DNA of 64,000 bases, from NCBI RefSeq assembly GCF_029167625.1, contig NZ_CP119145.1, positions 4,960,001 through 5,024,000 of the forward strand, given 5' to 3'. The notes under the pieces were generated by a model, which saw only the letters and a list, made by a program, of their open reading frames with translations, had not been told where the DNA came from and searched no databases. The number at the start of each line of letters is the position of its first letter. The first letter of the stretch is position 1. This DNA is from Streptomyces sp. AM 4-1-1 (GTDB taxonomy: Bacteria; Actinomycetota; Actinomycetes; Streptomycetales; Streptomycetaceae). Both the position numbers and the translations under genes were made by a program. This document shows, one piece after another, positions 56,272-64,000 of this stretch.

Positions 56272-57207
56272 ATGACGACAACAGCCGCCGCACCGACCGC
56301 CACGGAAGCCGCCGTGGTGAGTTTCGCGCAGGTCAGCAAGGCGTACGGAGACGTACGCGCCGTGACCGGCCTCACCCTCGATCTGCACCCCGGCGAGACC
56401 GTGGCCCTCCTCGGCCCGAACGGCGCCGGGAAGTCCTCCACCCTGGATCTGCTCCTCGGTCTGCGGACCCCGGACACCGGCTCGGTCCGGCTCTTCGGCA
56501 CCACCCCGCAGGCCGCCATCGCCGCGGGCCGGGTCGGCGCCATGCTCCAGAGCGGCGGGCTGATGGAGAACGTCACCGTCCAGGAACTCGTCGGCCTGGT
56601 CTGCGCCATGCACCCCCGGCCGTACCCCAGGGACGAGGTGATGGCCCGCGCGGGCATCGACCGGATCGCCGGCCGCATGGTCGACAAGCTGTCCGGCGGC
56701 CAGGAACAACGCGTGCGGTTCGCGCTCGCCACCGCGGGGGCCAACGACCTGATCGTCCTCGACGAGCCGACCACCGGCATGGACGTCACCGCCCGCCAGG
56801 CGTTCTGGGCCACCATGCGCGAACAGGCCGAGCAGGGCCGTACGGTCCTCTTCGCCACCCACTACCTCGAAGAGGCCGACGCGATCGCCGACCGTGTCCT
56901 CGTCCTCCACAAGGGCCGCCTCCTCGCCGACGGAACCGCCGCCGAGATCAAGGCGAAGGCCGGAGCCCGCCACATCTCCTTCGCGCTGGACGGCCCGGTC
57001 GACGCGTCGGTCCTGCGCGCGCTGCCCTCTCTCTCCACCCTGGACATCGGCGGCGGCCGGGTCCGTATCCAGTCGCACGACGCCGACGCGACCGTCCACG
57101 CCCTCTACGGTCTCGGCCTCTACCCCCGCGAGATCGAGGTGTCCGGACTCGGCCTGGAACAGGCCTTCGTCGCCATCACCGAGGCCGAGGAGGCCAGGAC
57201 CGCATGA
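56272..57207 (+). CDS. ABC exporter ATP-binding protein, DrrA/CcmA type
   Basis: A 311-aa nucleotide-binding subunit of an ABC-2 exporter. Walker A is GPNGAGKSS (about residue 44), the signature is LSGGQEQRVRFAL and Walker B is LIVLDEPTTGMD. The H loop FATHYLEEAD is typical of the drug/lipid export class. The C-terminal domain (220-311) is the usual DrrA accessory fold. The stop overlaps the start of the permease gene by 4 nt (ATGA), so the pair is translated together. Confidence 0.92.
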   Translation: MTTTAAAPTATEAAVVSFAQVSKAYGDVRAVTGLTLDLHPGETVALLGPNGAGKSSTLDLLLGLRTPDTGSVRLFGTTPQAAIAAGRVGAMLQSGGLMENVTVQELVGLVCAMHPRPYPRDEVMARAGIDRIAGRMVDKLSGGQEQRVRFALATAGANDLIVLDEPTTGMDVTARQAFWATMREQAEQGRTVLFATHYLEEADAIADRVLVLHKGRLLADGTAAEIKAKAGARHISFALDGPVDASVLRALPSLSTLDIGGGRVRIQSHDADATVHALYGLGLYPREIEVSGLGLEQAFVAITEAEEARTA

Positions 57208-57959
57208 TCACCAACTCTTCGTGGGCGCTCACCAGGCTCGAAGTGACCCGCACCCTGCGGAACAAGAAGTTCATGTTCTTCTCGGTCGTCTACCCGTCGA
57301 TGATCTACCTGCTGATCTCCGGCACCCAGAACACCACCGAACCGGTCGGGCGCACCGGTCTCTCGATCCAGGCGTTCTTCATGGTCTCCATGGCCTCCTT
57401 CGGCGCCCTGACCGCCGTCCTGATGGGCAACAGCGAACGCATCGCCAAGGAGCGCGAGAAGGGCTGGGTCCGCCAGCTCCGCCTCACCGCACTGCCCAGC
57501 CACGGGTACGTCCTGTCGAAGATCGCCGGCGCCGCCATCGTCACCCTGCCCTGCATCGTGGTCGTGTTCCTCGTCGCGGCGACCGTCAAGGGCGTGCGGT
57601 TCGACGCCTGGCAGTGGCTCGCCCTGACCGGGGTCATCTGGGCCGGCTCCCTCGTCTTCGCCGCGCTCGGCGTGGCCATCGGCTACGTCACCAGTGGTGA
57701 CGCCGTCCGCCCCGTCACGATGATCATCTACTTCGGGCTGTCCATCCTGGGCGGTCTCTGGATGCCCACCGCGGCCTTCCCGCAGTGGCTCGGGAACATC
57801 TCCGAATGGCTGCCCACCCACGCGTACGCTGCTCTCGGCCAGGCCGTCGAGATGGGCGGTTCGCCGCACGCCAAGGACGTCGCGATCCTCTGCGGCTACT
57901 TCCTCCTCTTCGCGGGCGGAGCGGCCTGGCTCTACCGGAAGGACACCTTGAAGGCGTGA
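57204..57959 (+). CDS. ABC-2 type exporter permease
   Basis: A 251-aa membrane protein with six predicted helices, partner of the preceding ATPase. It starts MITNSSWALTRLEVTRTLRN and contains the ABC-2 family segment MGNSERIAKEREKGWVRQLR. The C-terminal half contains MIIYFGLSILGGLWMPTAAFP, then PTHAYAALGQ. Substrates of such pairs range from lipids to antibiotics and cannot be told here. The stop overlaps the histidine-kinase start (GTGA), joining exporter and two-component system in one unit. Confidence 0.9.
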   Translation: MITNSSWALTRLEVTRTLRNKKFMFFSVVYPSMIYLLISGTQNTTEPVGRTGLSIQAFFMVSMASFGALTAVLMGNSERIAKEREKGWVRQLRLTALPSHGYVLSKIAGAAIVTLPCIVVVFLVAATVKGVRFDAWQWLALTGVIWAGSLVFAALGVAIGYVTSGDAVRPVTMIIYFGLSILGGLWMPTAAFPQWLGNISEWLPTHAYAALGQAVEMGGSPHAKDVAILCGYFLLFAGGAAWLYRKDTLKA

Positions 57960-59131
57960 GCGACGACGCGAGGTACGTACCGATCGGGCGTCCGCCGGAA
58001 GACCGCCGGCAGTTCTTCGCCAAGCTGCTGTGGATCGGCATCTGGCTCGCGTTCATGGGCGCCCCCGTCCAGGACGTGTTCGACGGCGAGCACACCACCG
58101 AGGTCCGGGTGTGGGCCGGGCTCGGCCTGGTGACGTTCGTCGCCGCCTATCTGGTCCTGGTCTTCCGGCACACCTCCAAGGCGCTGACCCGCCCGCCGGT
58201 CGTCGGAGCGCTGGCGTTCCTCTGCGCCCTCGCCGTCGTTCTCTCCCTGACGCTCGGCACGCCGTGGCTGGTGCTGTTCGTGTACGTGTCGGTGGCGACG
58301 GGGGCGACCCTGCCCACCCGTACGGCCTCGGCGCTGATCCCCGCGATCACCGCGGTGATGGTGGGGATCGGCCTGACCGCCGAACACGCCCGCGAGATCA
58401 TCACGGCGCTGGTCTTCCCCGCCCTCCTCGGCGGGTTCGCGCTGATCGGCGTACGGCAGATGGTCCGTACGACGATCGAGCTGCGCGAGGCCCGCGCGAC
58501 CGTCGCCCAGCTCGCCGCCAACGAGGAACGGCTGCGGCTGGCCCGCGATCTGCACGACCTGCTGGGCCACTCCCTCTCGCTGATCACGCTCAAGAGCGAA
58601 CTGGCGGGGCGGATGCTGCCGGACGACCCGGAGCGGGCGGCCCTCCAGGTCGCCGACATCGAACGGGTCGGCCGCCAGGCCCTGGTCGACGTGCGCGGCG
58701 CGGTGACCGGCTACCGCCGCCCCACCCTCCCGGGCGAACTGGCCGGGGCCCGTACGGCGTTCGCCGCTGCGGGCATCACCGCCGACATCCCGGCCGAGGC
58801 CCCGGAGGACATCCCGGAGAAGCAGGAGGAGGTCCTCGCCTGGGGGCTGCGGGAAGCCGTCACCAACGTCGTACGGCACAGTGGCGCGCGGCGCTGCACG
58901 GTCACCCTCGCCCCGCGACACACCCTCGACGGGCCGGTCGCCGAACTCACCGTGGCCGACGACGGGCGTGGCGCGGTGGGCGCCGCGCCGGGCAACGGAC
59001 TCACCGGCCTCACCGAACGCCTCGGCGCGGTCGGCGGCACGCTCACGACCGGGGCGGGCGGCGGGGGCCGGGGCTTCGTCCTCACCCTCCGCGTGCCGGC
59101 AGCGCCCGGCGAACCTCCGTCCGGGGCCTGA
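57956..59131 (+). CDS. NarL/DesK-type sensor histidine kinase
   Basis: A 391-aa membrane sensor kinase. Six or so hydrophobic segments (residues 20-160) form the sensory part, with almost no extracellular loops, suggesting membrane or lipid sensing as in DesK. The HisKA_3 motif LARDLHDLLGHSLSLI has the phospho-accepting His at about residue 200. The HATPase domain has LREAVTNVVRHSGARR and GNGLTGLTERLGAVGG. The start is GTG 57956, overlapping the permease stop by 4 nt; the frame open from 57785 is a shadow. The cognate regulator is next. Confidence 0.91.
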   Translation: MSDDARYVPIGRPPEDRRQFFAKLLWIGIWLAFMGAPVQDVFDGEHTTEVRVWAGLGLVTFVAAYLVLVFRHTSKALTRPPVVGALAFLCALAVVLSLTLGTPWLVLFVYVSVATGATLPTRTASALIPAITAVMVGIGLTAEHAREIITALVFPALLGGFALIGVRQMVRTTIELREARATVAQLAANEERLRLARDLHDLLGHSLSLITLKSELAGRMLPDDPERAALQVADIERVGRQALVDVRGAVTGYRRPTLPGELAGARTAFAAAGITADIPAEAPEDIPEKQEEVLAWGLREAVTNVVRHSGARRCTVTLAPRHTLDGPVAELTVADDGRGAVGAAPGNGLTGLTERLGAVGGTLTTGAGGGGRGFVLTLRVPAAPGEPPSGA

Positions 59132-59184
59132 GGACCGTCCCGTGCCGGGCGGACACCGCCGGTCACGGCAGTACCATCCGTGGA

Positions 59185-59796
59185 ATGAGCATGATCAGAC
59201 TTCTCCTCGCCGAGGACCAGTCCATGGTGCGCGAGGCGCTGGCGGCACTGCTCGGCCTCGAACCCGACATCGAAGTGGTGGCCCAGGTCTCCCGTGGTGA
59301 CGAGGTGCTGGACGCGGCCCGTGAGCACCGGGTCGACGTCGCGCTCCTCGACATCGAGATGCCGGGCATGACGGGCATCGAGGCCGCCGCCGCGCTCCAC
59401 CGCGAGCTGCCCGGGGTGAAGGTCGTCGTCGTCACGACGTTCGGCCGCCCCGGCTATCTGCGCCGGGCCATGGAGTCGGGCGCGGACGCCTTCCTGGTCA
59501 AGGACGCCCCGGCGGCCCAACTCGCCGACGCGGTACGGCGGGTGCTCGCCGGGGAGCGTGTCATCGACCCCACCCTGGCGGCCGCCGCCCTCGCGGACGG
59601 GGCGAACCCGCTGACCGACCGCGAGAGCGAGGTGCTGCGGAGCGCGGCGGACGGCTCCACCAACGCGGAGATCGCGCGGTCGCTGCACCTCTCGCAGGGG
59701 ACGGTACGCAACTACCTCTCGACGGCGATCCAGAAGATGGCCGCCCGCAACCGGGCGGAGGCGGTGCGGATCGCCCGCGAGAAGGGCTGGCTGTAG
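59185..59796 (+). CDS. NarL/FixJ-type response regulator
   Basis: A 203-aa regulator with an N-terminal receiver (phospho-Asp near residue 56 in ALLDIEMPG; switch Lys in FLVKDAP) and a C-terminal LuxR-type HTH (LTDRESEVLRSAADGSTNAE then IARSLHLSQGTVRNYLSTAI). It is the partner of the upstream kinase, and by position a likely regulator of the exporter genes. The kinase stop and this start are 53 nt apart. Either ATG 59185 or ATG 59191 may be used. Confidence 0.92.
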   Translation: MSMIRLLLAEDQSMVREALAALLGLEPDIEVVAQVSRGDEVLDAAREHRVDVALLDIEMPGMTGIEAAAALHRELPGVKVVVVTTFGRPGYLRRAMESGADAFLVKDAPAAQLADAVRRVLAGERVIDPTLAAAALADGANPLTDRESEVLRSAADGSTNAEIARSLHLSQGTVRNYLSTAIQKMAARNRAEAVRIAREKGWL

Positions 59797-59880
59797 CGGG
59801 ATGGGGACCGGGGAACACCGGGACGGGGAGCCGCCGGAGCAGACCCGGCCCCTCGTGTGCGGTCCGTCCGCCCCCTCCTC

Positions 59881-61368
59881 TCACACGGTGGCGCCCTCGT
59901 GCGCGGTGGTGGCCGGGGCGTCGGAGGCCCCCGCCGGGTCCGCGAACTCGTCGCCCTCGGGGCGCCCCTTCCTGGGCAGCAGGAAGGTGATGGCGAGGAA
60001 GGCCACCAGCAGACACGCCTGTGCGATCAGCGCGTGCCGGAACCCGGTCGCGAAGTCGCCGTCCTCGGCGCGGGCGAAGAACACCGAGCCGAAGACGGCC
60101 ACCCCGATCGAGCCGCCGATGGACTGCACGGCGGACAGCACTCCGGAGGCCGAGCCGATCTCGTCGTCGTCGACGGCGGCGAGGATGAAGCTGAACAGCG
60201 CGGCGATGACCATGCCCGCACCGATTCCCGACACGGCCACACCGGGCGCGATGTCCCAGATCGAGAAGGACCGCGAGCCGTCCAGTTCGGACCAGAGCAG
60301 GGCCGCCCCCGCGAGCTGGACGAGCGGCCCGATCTGGAGCACCGCGCGGCCGATCCGGTCCGCGAGGAAGGCGCCGCTCACCGCACCGCCCACGGCGGTG
60401 CCCAGGGCCAGTGGCAGGTTGCCGAGCCCGGCCTCACCGGCCGTGAAGTGCCGGCCGATCTGGAGGTAGAGCGTCAGCACGAGCTGGGTGCCGACGAGCC
60501 CGCCGAAGAACAGCGCGATCCCGCCGAGTCCCACGGTGAACGCGGGCTTGCGCAGCAGGGCGGGGGTCACCAGCGGCTCACGCCCGGCCGCCGCCGTACG
60601 ACGCTGCTGCGCGGCGAAGGCCGCGAACCCGAGGACCGACGCGGCCATGCACAGCCAGGTCCACAGCGGCCAGCCCGACTCCTGTCCCTGGTTGAGGGGC
60701 AGGACCAGCAGCGCGCAGGACGCCGCGACCAGGGCCGCGCCCACACCGTCGACGACCACCGTGCGGTCCCCTTGTTTCCTGGGGACGAACTTCGCGGCGA
60801 CGATCAGCGCGGCGATGCCGATCGGCAGGTTGACCAGGAACACCAGCCGCCAGCCGAGCCCGAGGAGGTCGCCCTGGATCAGCCCGCCGCCCAGCACCGG
60901 GCCGATGATGCCGCCCAGCCCCAGGACGGGACCGAAGATCCCGAACACCTTGGTCAGCTCGGCGCCGGAGAAGTTCTCCCGCAGCAGTCCGAGCCCCTGG
61001 GGGAGCAGCATCGCCCCGGCGGTCCCCTGGAGCAGCCGGAAGGCGATCAGGGACTCGATGTTCGGGGCGAGGGCGCAGAGCAGGGAGGTGGCGGTGAACG
61101 AGCCGAGGCCGAGCAGGAACATCCGGCGCCGCCCGTAACGGTCGCCGAGCCGGCCGCCCAGGATCAGTCCGGCGCCCAGCGTGAGCGCGTACCCGCCGAT
61201 CACCCACTGGAGCCCGACCGGGGTCGCCCCCAGCGACTTCTCCAGCGAGGGCCCGGCGACGTTGACGATCGACGCGTCGAGCAGATCCATGATCTCCGCG
61301 ACGAGCATCACCACCAGGATCAGCCATCGCCATCGGTACGGGGGTCCGGCGGCCTGGTTCGTGCTCAT
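59881..61368 (-). CDS. MFS drug exporter, DHA2 (14-helix) type
   Basis: A 495-aa proton-driven efflux protein. The first helix region RWLILVVMLVAEIMDLLDAS with IVNVAGPSLE is the DHA2 signature. The motif A loop GGRLGDRYGRRRMFLLG and motif C-like GPVLGLGGIIGPVLGG identify an antiporter. About fourteen helices are visible, and the C-terminal 30 residues are acidic and soluble. The substrate is unknown. It is divergent from a marR-type gene with an operator-like sequence between, so substrate-induced derepression is likely. Confidence 0.92.
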   Translation of the reverse strand: MSTNQAAGPPYRWRWLILVVMLVAEIMDLLDASIVNVAGPSLEKSLGATPVGLQWVIGGYALTLGAGLILGGRLGDRYGRRRMFLLGLGSFTATSLLCALAPNIESLIAFRLLQGTAGAMLLPQGLGLLRENFSGAELTKVFGIFGPVLGLGGIIGPVLGGGLIQGDLLGLGWRLVFLVNLPIGIAALIVAAKFVPRKQGDRTVVVDGVGAALVAASCALLVLPLNQGQESGWPLWTWLCMAASVLGFAAFAAQQRRTAAAGREPLVTPALLRKPAFTVGLGGIALFFGGLVGTQLVLTLYLQIGRHFTAGEAGLGNLPLALGTAVGGAVSGAFLADRIGRAVLQIGPLVQLAGAALLWSELDGSRSFSIWDIAPGVAVSGIGAGMVIAALFSFILAAVDDDEIGSASGVLSAVQSIGGSIGVAVFGSVFFARAEDGDFATGFRHALIAQACLLVAFLAITFLLPRKGRPEGDEFADPAGASDAPATTAHEGATV

Positions 61369-61387
61369 CGTACTGTTACCTCAGTTC

Positions 61388-61408
61388 ATTGGTTACCAAT
61401 ATTATTGG
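61388..61408. promoter_or_regulatory. alternating inverted repeats between the MFS and MarR genes
   Basis: The pattern ATTGG-N3-CCAAT-N3-ATTGG (61388-61408) makes two overlapping palindromes sharing the middle arm. GTTACC appears twice, 17 bp apart (61375-61380, 61392-61397). It lies 19 nt from the MFS start and 25 nt from the MarR start, as expected for a MarR operator serving both genes. Confidence 0.7.
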
Positions 61409-61433
61409 CGATATCGAGGGTATCCTTCGCTCC

Positions 61434-61970
61434 ATGGATGTCAAACGGCCTGCCGACGCTTCCCCGGTGCCTTCGTCGGAGCCCTCCTCGGACCATCCGT
61501 CGGACCGGCCCGCGAGCCGGTCCGGGACGGAAGCCCCGGACGGTGCGGGTGCCATCCGGGACCGGCTCCGCAATCTGACGTGGCGTCAGCAACGGTTCGA
61601 GCGGTATCTGGGCCGGCAACTCCACGCCGACGCGGCCGGGCTGGCCGTGATGGACCACCTCGTCAACGTCGGGCCGACCACCCCCACCGACCTCGCCCGC
61701 AGGCTGGACGCCTCGACCGCCGCGACGACCCTGGTGATCGACCGGCTGGTGGCCGGGGGACACGCGTACCGGCAGCCGCACCCCACCGACCGCCGCAAGG
61801 TGATCGTCACCCCCGCCGACACCTGGGAATCGGCCGCCCACCAGCACGTGGCCCCTCTCATCGACGGCATCGCCGAGGCCGCCGACGCCCTGACGCCGCG
61901 GGAGCAGGCCACCGTGGCGGCTTTCCTGGGGCGGGTCGTCGACGCCTACGACCGGGCGACGCCGCCCTGA
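61434..61970 (+). CDS. MarR-family transcriptional regulator
   Basis: A 178-aa winged-helix regulator. A 45-residue Pro/Ser-rich N-terminal tail precedes the MarR core (LRNLTWRQQRFERYLGRQL). The recognition part is PTTPTDLARRLDASTAATTL then VIDRLVAGGHAYRQPHPTDRR, and the C-terminal dimerisation helix ends AFLGRVVDAYDR. ATG 61434 is the likeliest start because the earlier TTG at 61389 lies inside the presumed operator; no clear ribosome-binding site is seen, so the mRNA may be nearly leaderless. It probably represses itself and the MFS gene. Confidence 0.87.
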   Translation: MDVKRPADASPVPSSEPSSDHPSDRPASRSGTEAPDGAGAIRDRLRNLTWRQQRFERYLGRQLHADAAGLAVMDHLVNVGPTTPTDLARRLDASTAATTLVIDRLVAGGHAYRQPHPTDRRKVIVTPADTWESAAHQHVAPLIDGIAEAADALTPREQATVAAFLGRVVDAYDRATPP

Positions 61971-62146
61971 GACGGCAGGCGGCGCGGGAACCGGCCTCAC
62001 CACGTGACGGGCCGGTGGCGGGGACGGCGGGCAGGCGATCGCGCCGTTCCCGTGGCGTCGTGCCGTCACGGGACTCCCGTTCCGGCGCGATGTGCGGCAC
62101 CCTTGGCTGCCGCCCACCACCGCGCCCGCAGGGAGTCAGTACACCG

Positions 62147-64000
62147 TTGTCCAGCAGTGAGATCGCATACGAGCAGGACCATCTCGACACGCTTCAGGCC
62201 CGCGCGGAAGCCCTGCGCGAGGACGCACACCACCAACTGGCCGCCGTCCTGCGGGAGACCGGCGGCACCCGGCAGGGCCGACTGGAACGCGAGGCGGCGG
62301 CCACCCGCTACGCCGCCCAGGTGGCCAGGTACGACGCCGCGCGCAACGGCCTCTGCTTCGGGCGGCTCGACCTGCGTACCGGCGACCGGTACTACATCGG
62401 ACGCGTCGGGCTGCCCGCCGAGTCCCCCGACGACGACCCGCTGCTGCTGGACTGGCGGGCCCCCGCCGCCCGCCCGTTCTACGTGGCCACACCGGCCGCC
62501 CCGCACGGCGTCCGCAGGCGGCGTCACATCGCCACCCGCGGCGACCGGGTCGTCCGGATCGACGACGAACTGCTGGACGCGGACGGCGTCCCGGCCGCCG
62601 AACTCACCGGCGAGGCCGCCCTGCTCGCCTCGCTGGGCGCCGGGCGCACCGGCAGGATGCACGACATCGTCGCCACCCTCCAGGCCGAGCAGGACGCCGT
62701 CATCCGCGCCGACCACCGCGGGGTGCTCGTCGTGCAGGGCGGTCCCGGCACCGGGAAGACCGCGGTCGCGCTGCACCGCGCCGCCTACCTCCTCTACACC
62801 CACCAGCGGCTGACGGCGCGCGGTGTCCTGGTGGTCGGCCCCAACCCGACCTTCATCGGGTACATCGGGCAGGTGCTGCCCGGTCTCGGCGAGAACAGCG
62901 TGCTGCTGTCCACCGTCGGCGAGCTGTACCCGGGCGTCACCGCCGACCGCGCCGAACCGCCCGAGACCGCCGAACTCAAGGGCCGGACCGCGATGGCCGA
63001 CGTGATCGCGGCGGCGGTACGCGCCCGACAGGTACCGAGCGGCCGGGGCATCGAGGTCGAGTTCGACGGCGGCACGGTCCGGCTCGACCACGACACGTGC
63101 GTGCGTGCCGCCGACACCGCGCGGGCGACCCGGCTGCCGCACAACCAGGCCGCGCCCGTCTTCCGGCGCGAGATCGTCACCGAACTCGCCCGGCGGTCCG
63201 TCGCCGCGACCCGCGACCTCGCCGACCGGCTGGAGCGGGAGATCGCCCAGGTGCTGGCCGACGCGGACCTCGACCGGGCCGTACGGGCCGACCTCGACGC
63301 GCTCCCGGGGCTGCTCGGCGACGACGACTCGGCGGCCGGACGGGACCGCACCGACGCGCAGGACGTCGCCGACGCGCGGCGACTGCTCACCGCCGACGCC
63401 GACGTACGGGCCGCGCTCGACGAGCTGTGGCCGCCGCTCACCGCCCCCCGGCTGCTCGCCGACCTGTACGCGCGCCCGGACCTCCTGGCCGCGTCGGCGC
63501 CCGGACTCACCCCGCGTGAGCGGGACCTGCTGCACCGGACCGGCGACGGATGGACCGCGGCCGATGTCCCGCTGCTCGACGAGGCCGCCGAACTCCTCGG
63601 CCGTGACACCCGGGCCGAGGAGGCCGCCGCCGCGGCGGAGCGGGCCGAGAACGTCGCGTACGCGCAGGGCGTCCTGGACCTCGCCACCGGGGACGAGGAC
63701 GGAGAGGACGACGAGGGTCGCCTGGTCGCGATGGTGGACGCGGGCACGCTCGCCGACCGGCACGAGGAACGCACCGCCCTGACGGTCGCCGAACGGGCCT
63801 TCGCCGACCGGAGCTGGGTCTTCGGGCACATCATCGTCGACGAGGCACAGGAGCTGTCCCAGATGGCGTGGCGGCTGCTGATGCGGCGCTGCCCGACCCG
63901 CTCGATGACCCTGGTCGGCGATGTCGCGCAGACCGGTGACGCGGCGGGTGCCACGTCGTGGGCGTCCGCGCTCGGACCGCACGTCGGCGACCGGTGGCGG
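62147..64000 (+). CDS. HelD-like UvrD-type ATPase (partial, 3' end outside the window)
   Basis: An open frame of 618 codons runs to the window end without a stop. The N-terminus is a coiled coil (EIAYEQDHLDTLQARAEALR) followed by the HelD-type segment DLRTGDRYYIGRVGLP and LLLDWRAPAARPFYVAT. Walker A is GGPGTGKT (residues 198-205) and Walker B is IIVDEAQEL (about 562-570), as in superfamily 1 helicases. HelD proteins free stalled RNA polymerase; one subgroup (HelR) protects it from rifamycins. Which subgroup this is cannot be told without the missing C-terminus. The TTG 62147 start has GGGAG upstream and no better in-frame start is seen. Confidence 0.85.
   Translation, partial: MSSSEIAYEQDHLDTLQARAEALREDAHHQLAAVLRETGGTRQGRLEREAAATRYAAQVARYDAARNGLCFGRLDLRTGDRYYIGRVGLPAESPDDDPLLLDWRAPAARPFYVATPAAPHGVRRRRHIATRGDRVVRIDDELLDADGVPAAELTGEAALLASLGAGRTGRMHDIVATLQAEQDAVIRADHRGVLVVQGGPGTGKTAVALHRAAYLLYTHQRLTARGVLVVGPNPTFIGYIGQVLPGLGENSVLLSTVGELYPGVTADRAEPPETAELKGRTAMADVIAAAVRARQVPSGRGIEVEFDGGTVRLDHDTCVRAADTARATRLPHNQAAPVFRREIVTELARRSVAATRDLADRLEREIAQVLADADLDRAVRADLDALPGLLGDDDSAAGRDRTDAQDVADARRLLTADADVRAALDELWPPLTAPRLLADLYARPDLLAASAPGLTPRERDLLHRTGDGWTAADVPLLDEAAELLGRDTRAEEAAAAAERAENVAYAQGVLDLATGDEDGEDDEGRLVAMVDAGTLADRHEERTALTVAERAFADRSWVFGHIIVDEAQELSQMAWRLLMRRCPTRSMTLVGDVAQTGDAAGATSWASALGPHVGDRWR

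Noticed and set aside
53313..56858. 1181-codon minus-strand frame opposite the Pro/Gly-rich membrane protein and DrrA-type gene
   Set aside because: It runs antisense to two well-supported genes, and its composition (Arg/Thr/Gly runs) mirrors the low-complexity coding strand.
61980..62146. rifamycin-associated element upstream of the HelD-like gene
   Set aside because: I looked for the GGGGCTTGC-type inverted repeat and did not see it; only a weak CCCGTG/CACGGG pair with a 12-nt gap is present.

Overview
The window is a high-GC actinobacterial chromosome segment, almost certainly Streptomyces. The evidence is GC-rich codon third positions throughout, mycothiol synthesis (mshB), a SpoIIE-type phosphatase with RsbW-like ATPase domains, a DasR-type operator in front of a chitinase, and many GTG/TTG starts. 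Nearly all of it is arm-proximal or core-like chromosome. There is no prophage, CRISPR array, tRNA or rRNA gene that I can see. One short stretch (about 7.5-10.1 kb) carries transposase scars and looks inserted.

Layout. 0.2-7.5 kb: housekeeping genes, namely exonuclease VII (xseB-xseA, with simple-sequence repeats on both sides of xseB), an APC permease, ispH, polyphosphate glucokinase, a DUF6542 membrane protein and ychF. 7.5-10.1 kb: two unrelated transposase remnants and a DUF234-type ATPase behind an AT-rich promoter with tandem palindromes. 10.2-15.9 kb: a LysR-type effector-domain protein without HTH, DUF5997, a conserved hypothetical, a secreted GH18 chitinase with a dre-like site, a HutC-type GntR regulator, a 60-aa protein and a Nudix hydrolase. 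16.0-23.5 kb: an RsbW-like ATPase, a PAS-GAF-PP2C-HATPase phosphatase, a PspA-like protein, a TPM-family-like protein that appears to lack its TPM domain, and a membrane-anchored GH18-like protein. 23.6-28.7 kb: an isochorismatase remnant, an orphan peptide-binding lipoprotein and typA/bipA.

29.1-47.7 kb: the main feature of the window, three complete five-gene oligopeptide/dipeptide ABC importers in a row. Two (29.1-35.0 and 41.8-47.7 kb, plus strand) share the order binding protein-permease-permease-ATPase-ATPase and have near-identical DNA tracts in their ATPase genes. The middle one (35.2-41.4 kb, minus strand) has the order permease-binding protein-permease-ATPase-ATPase, the order I recall for bldKA-E of S. 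coelicolor, and a Tat-type lipoprotein signal. Each operon has a strong hairpin just after its binding-protein gene, probably setting subunit stoichiometry. A long hairpin lies where the first two operons converge.

47.8-64.0 kb: a proline-rich membrane protein, an S9 prolyl peptidase (which could process imported peptides), a 64-aa membrane protein, mshB-DUF6113, a large Pro/Gly-rich protein with an extracellular PG_binding_4/VanW-like region, a translationally coupled DrrA/DrrB-type exporter plus NarL-type two-component system, an MFS exporter divergent from a MarR regulator with an alternating-palindrome operator between them, and the start of a HelD-like UvrD-type ATPase that runs off the window end.

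From memory of S. coelicolor (ppgK SCO5059, actinorhodin cluster SCO5071-5092, bldK SCO5112-5116, mshB SCO5126), the window is collinear with that region but has no actinorhodin genes. No wholly new multi-gene system is evident. The most unusual signals are the hairpin/gene-conversion architecture of the triple importer locus, the TPM-less protein, the two microsatellites around xseB and the tandem operator before the DUF234 ATPase.
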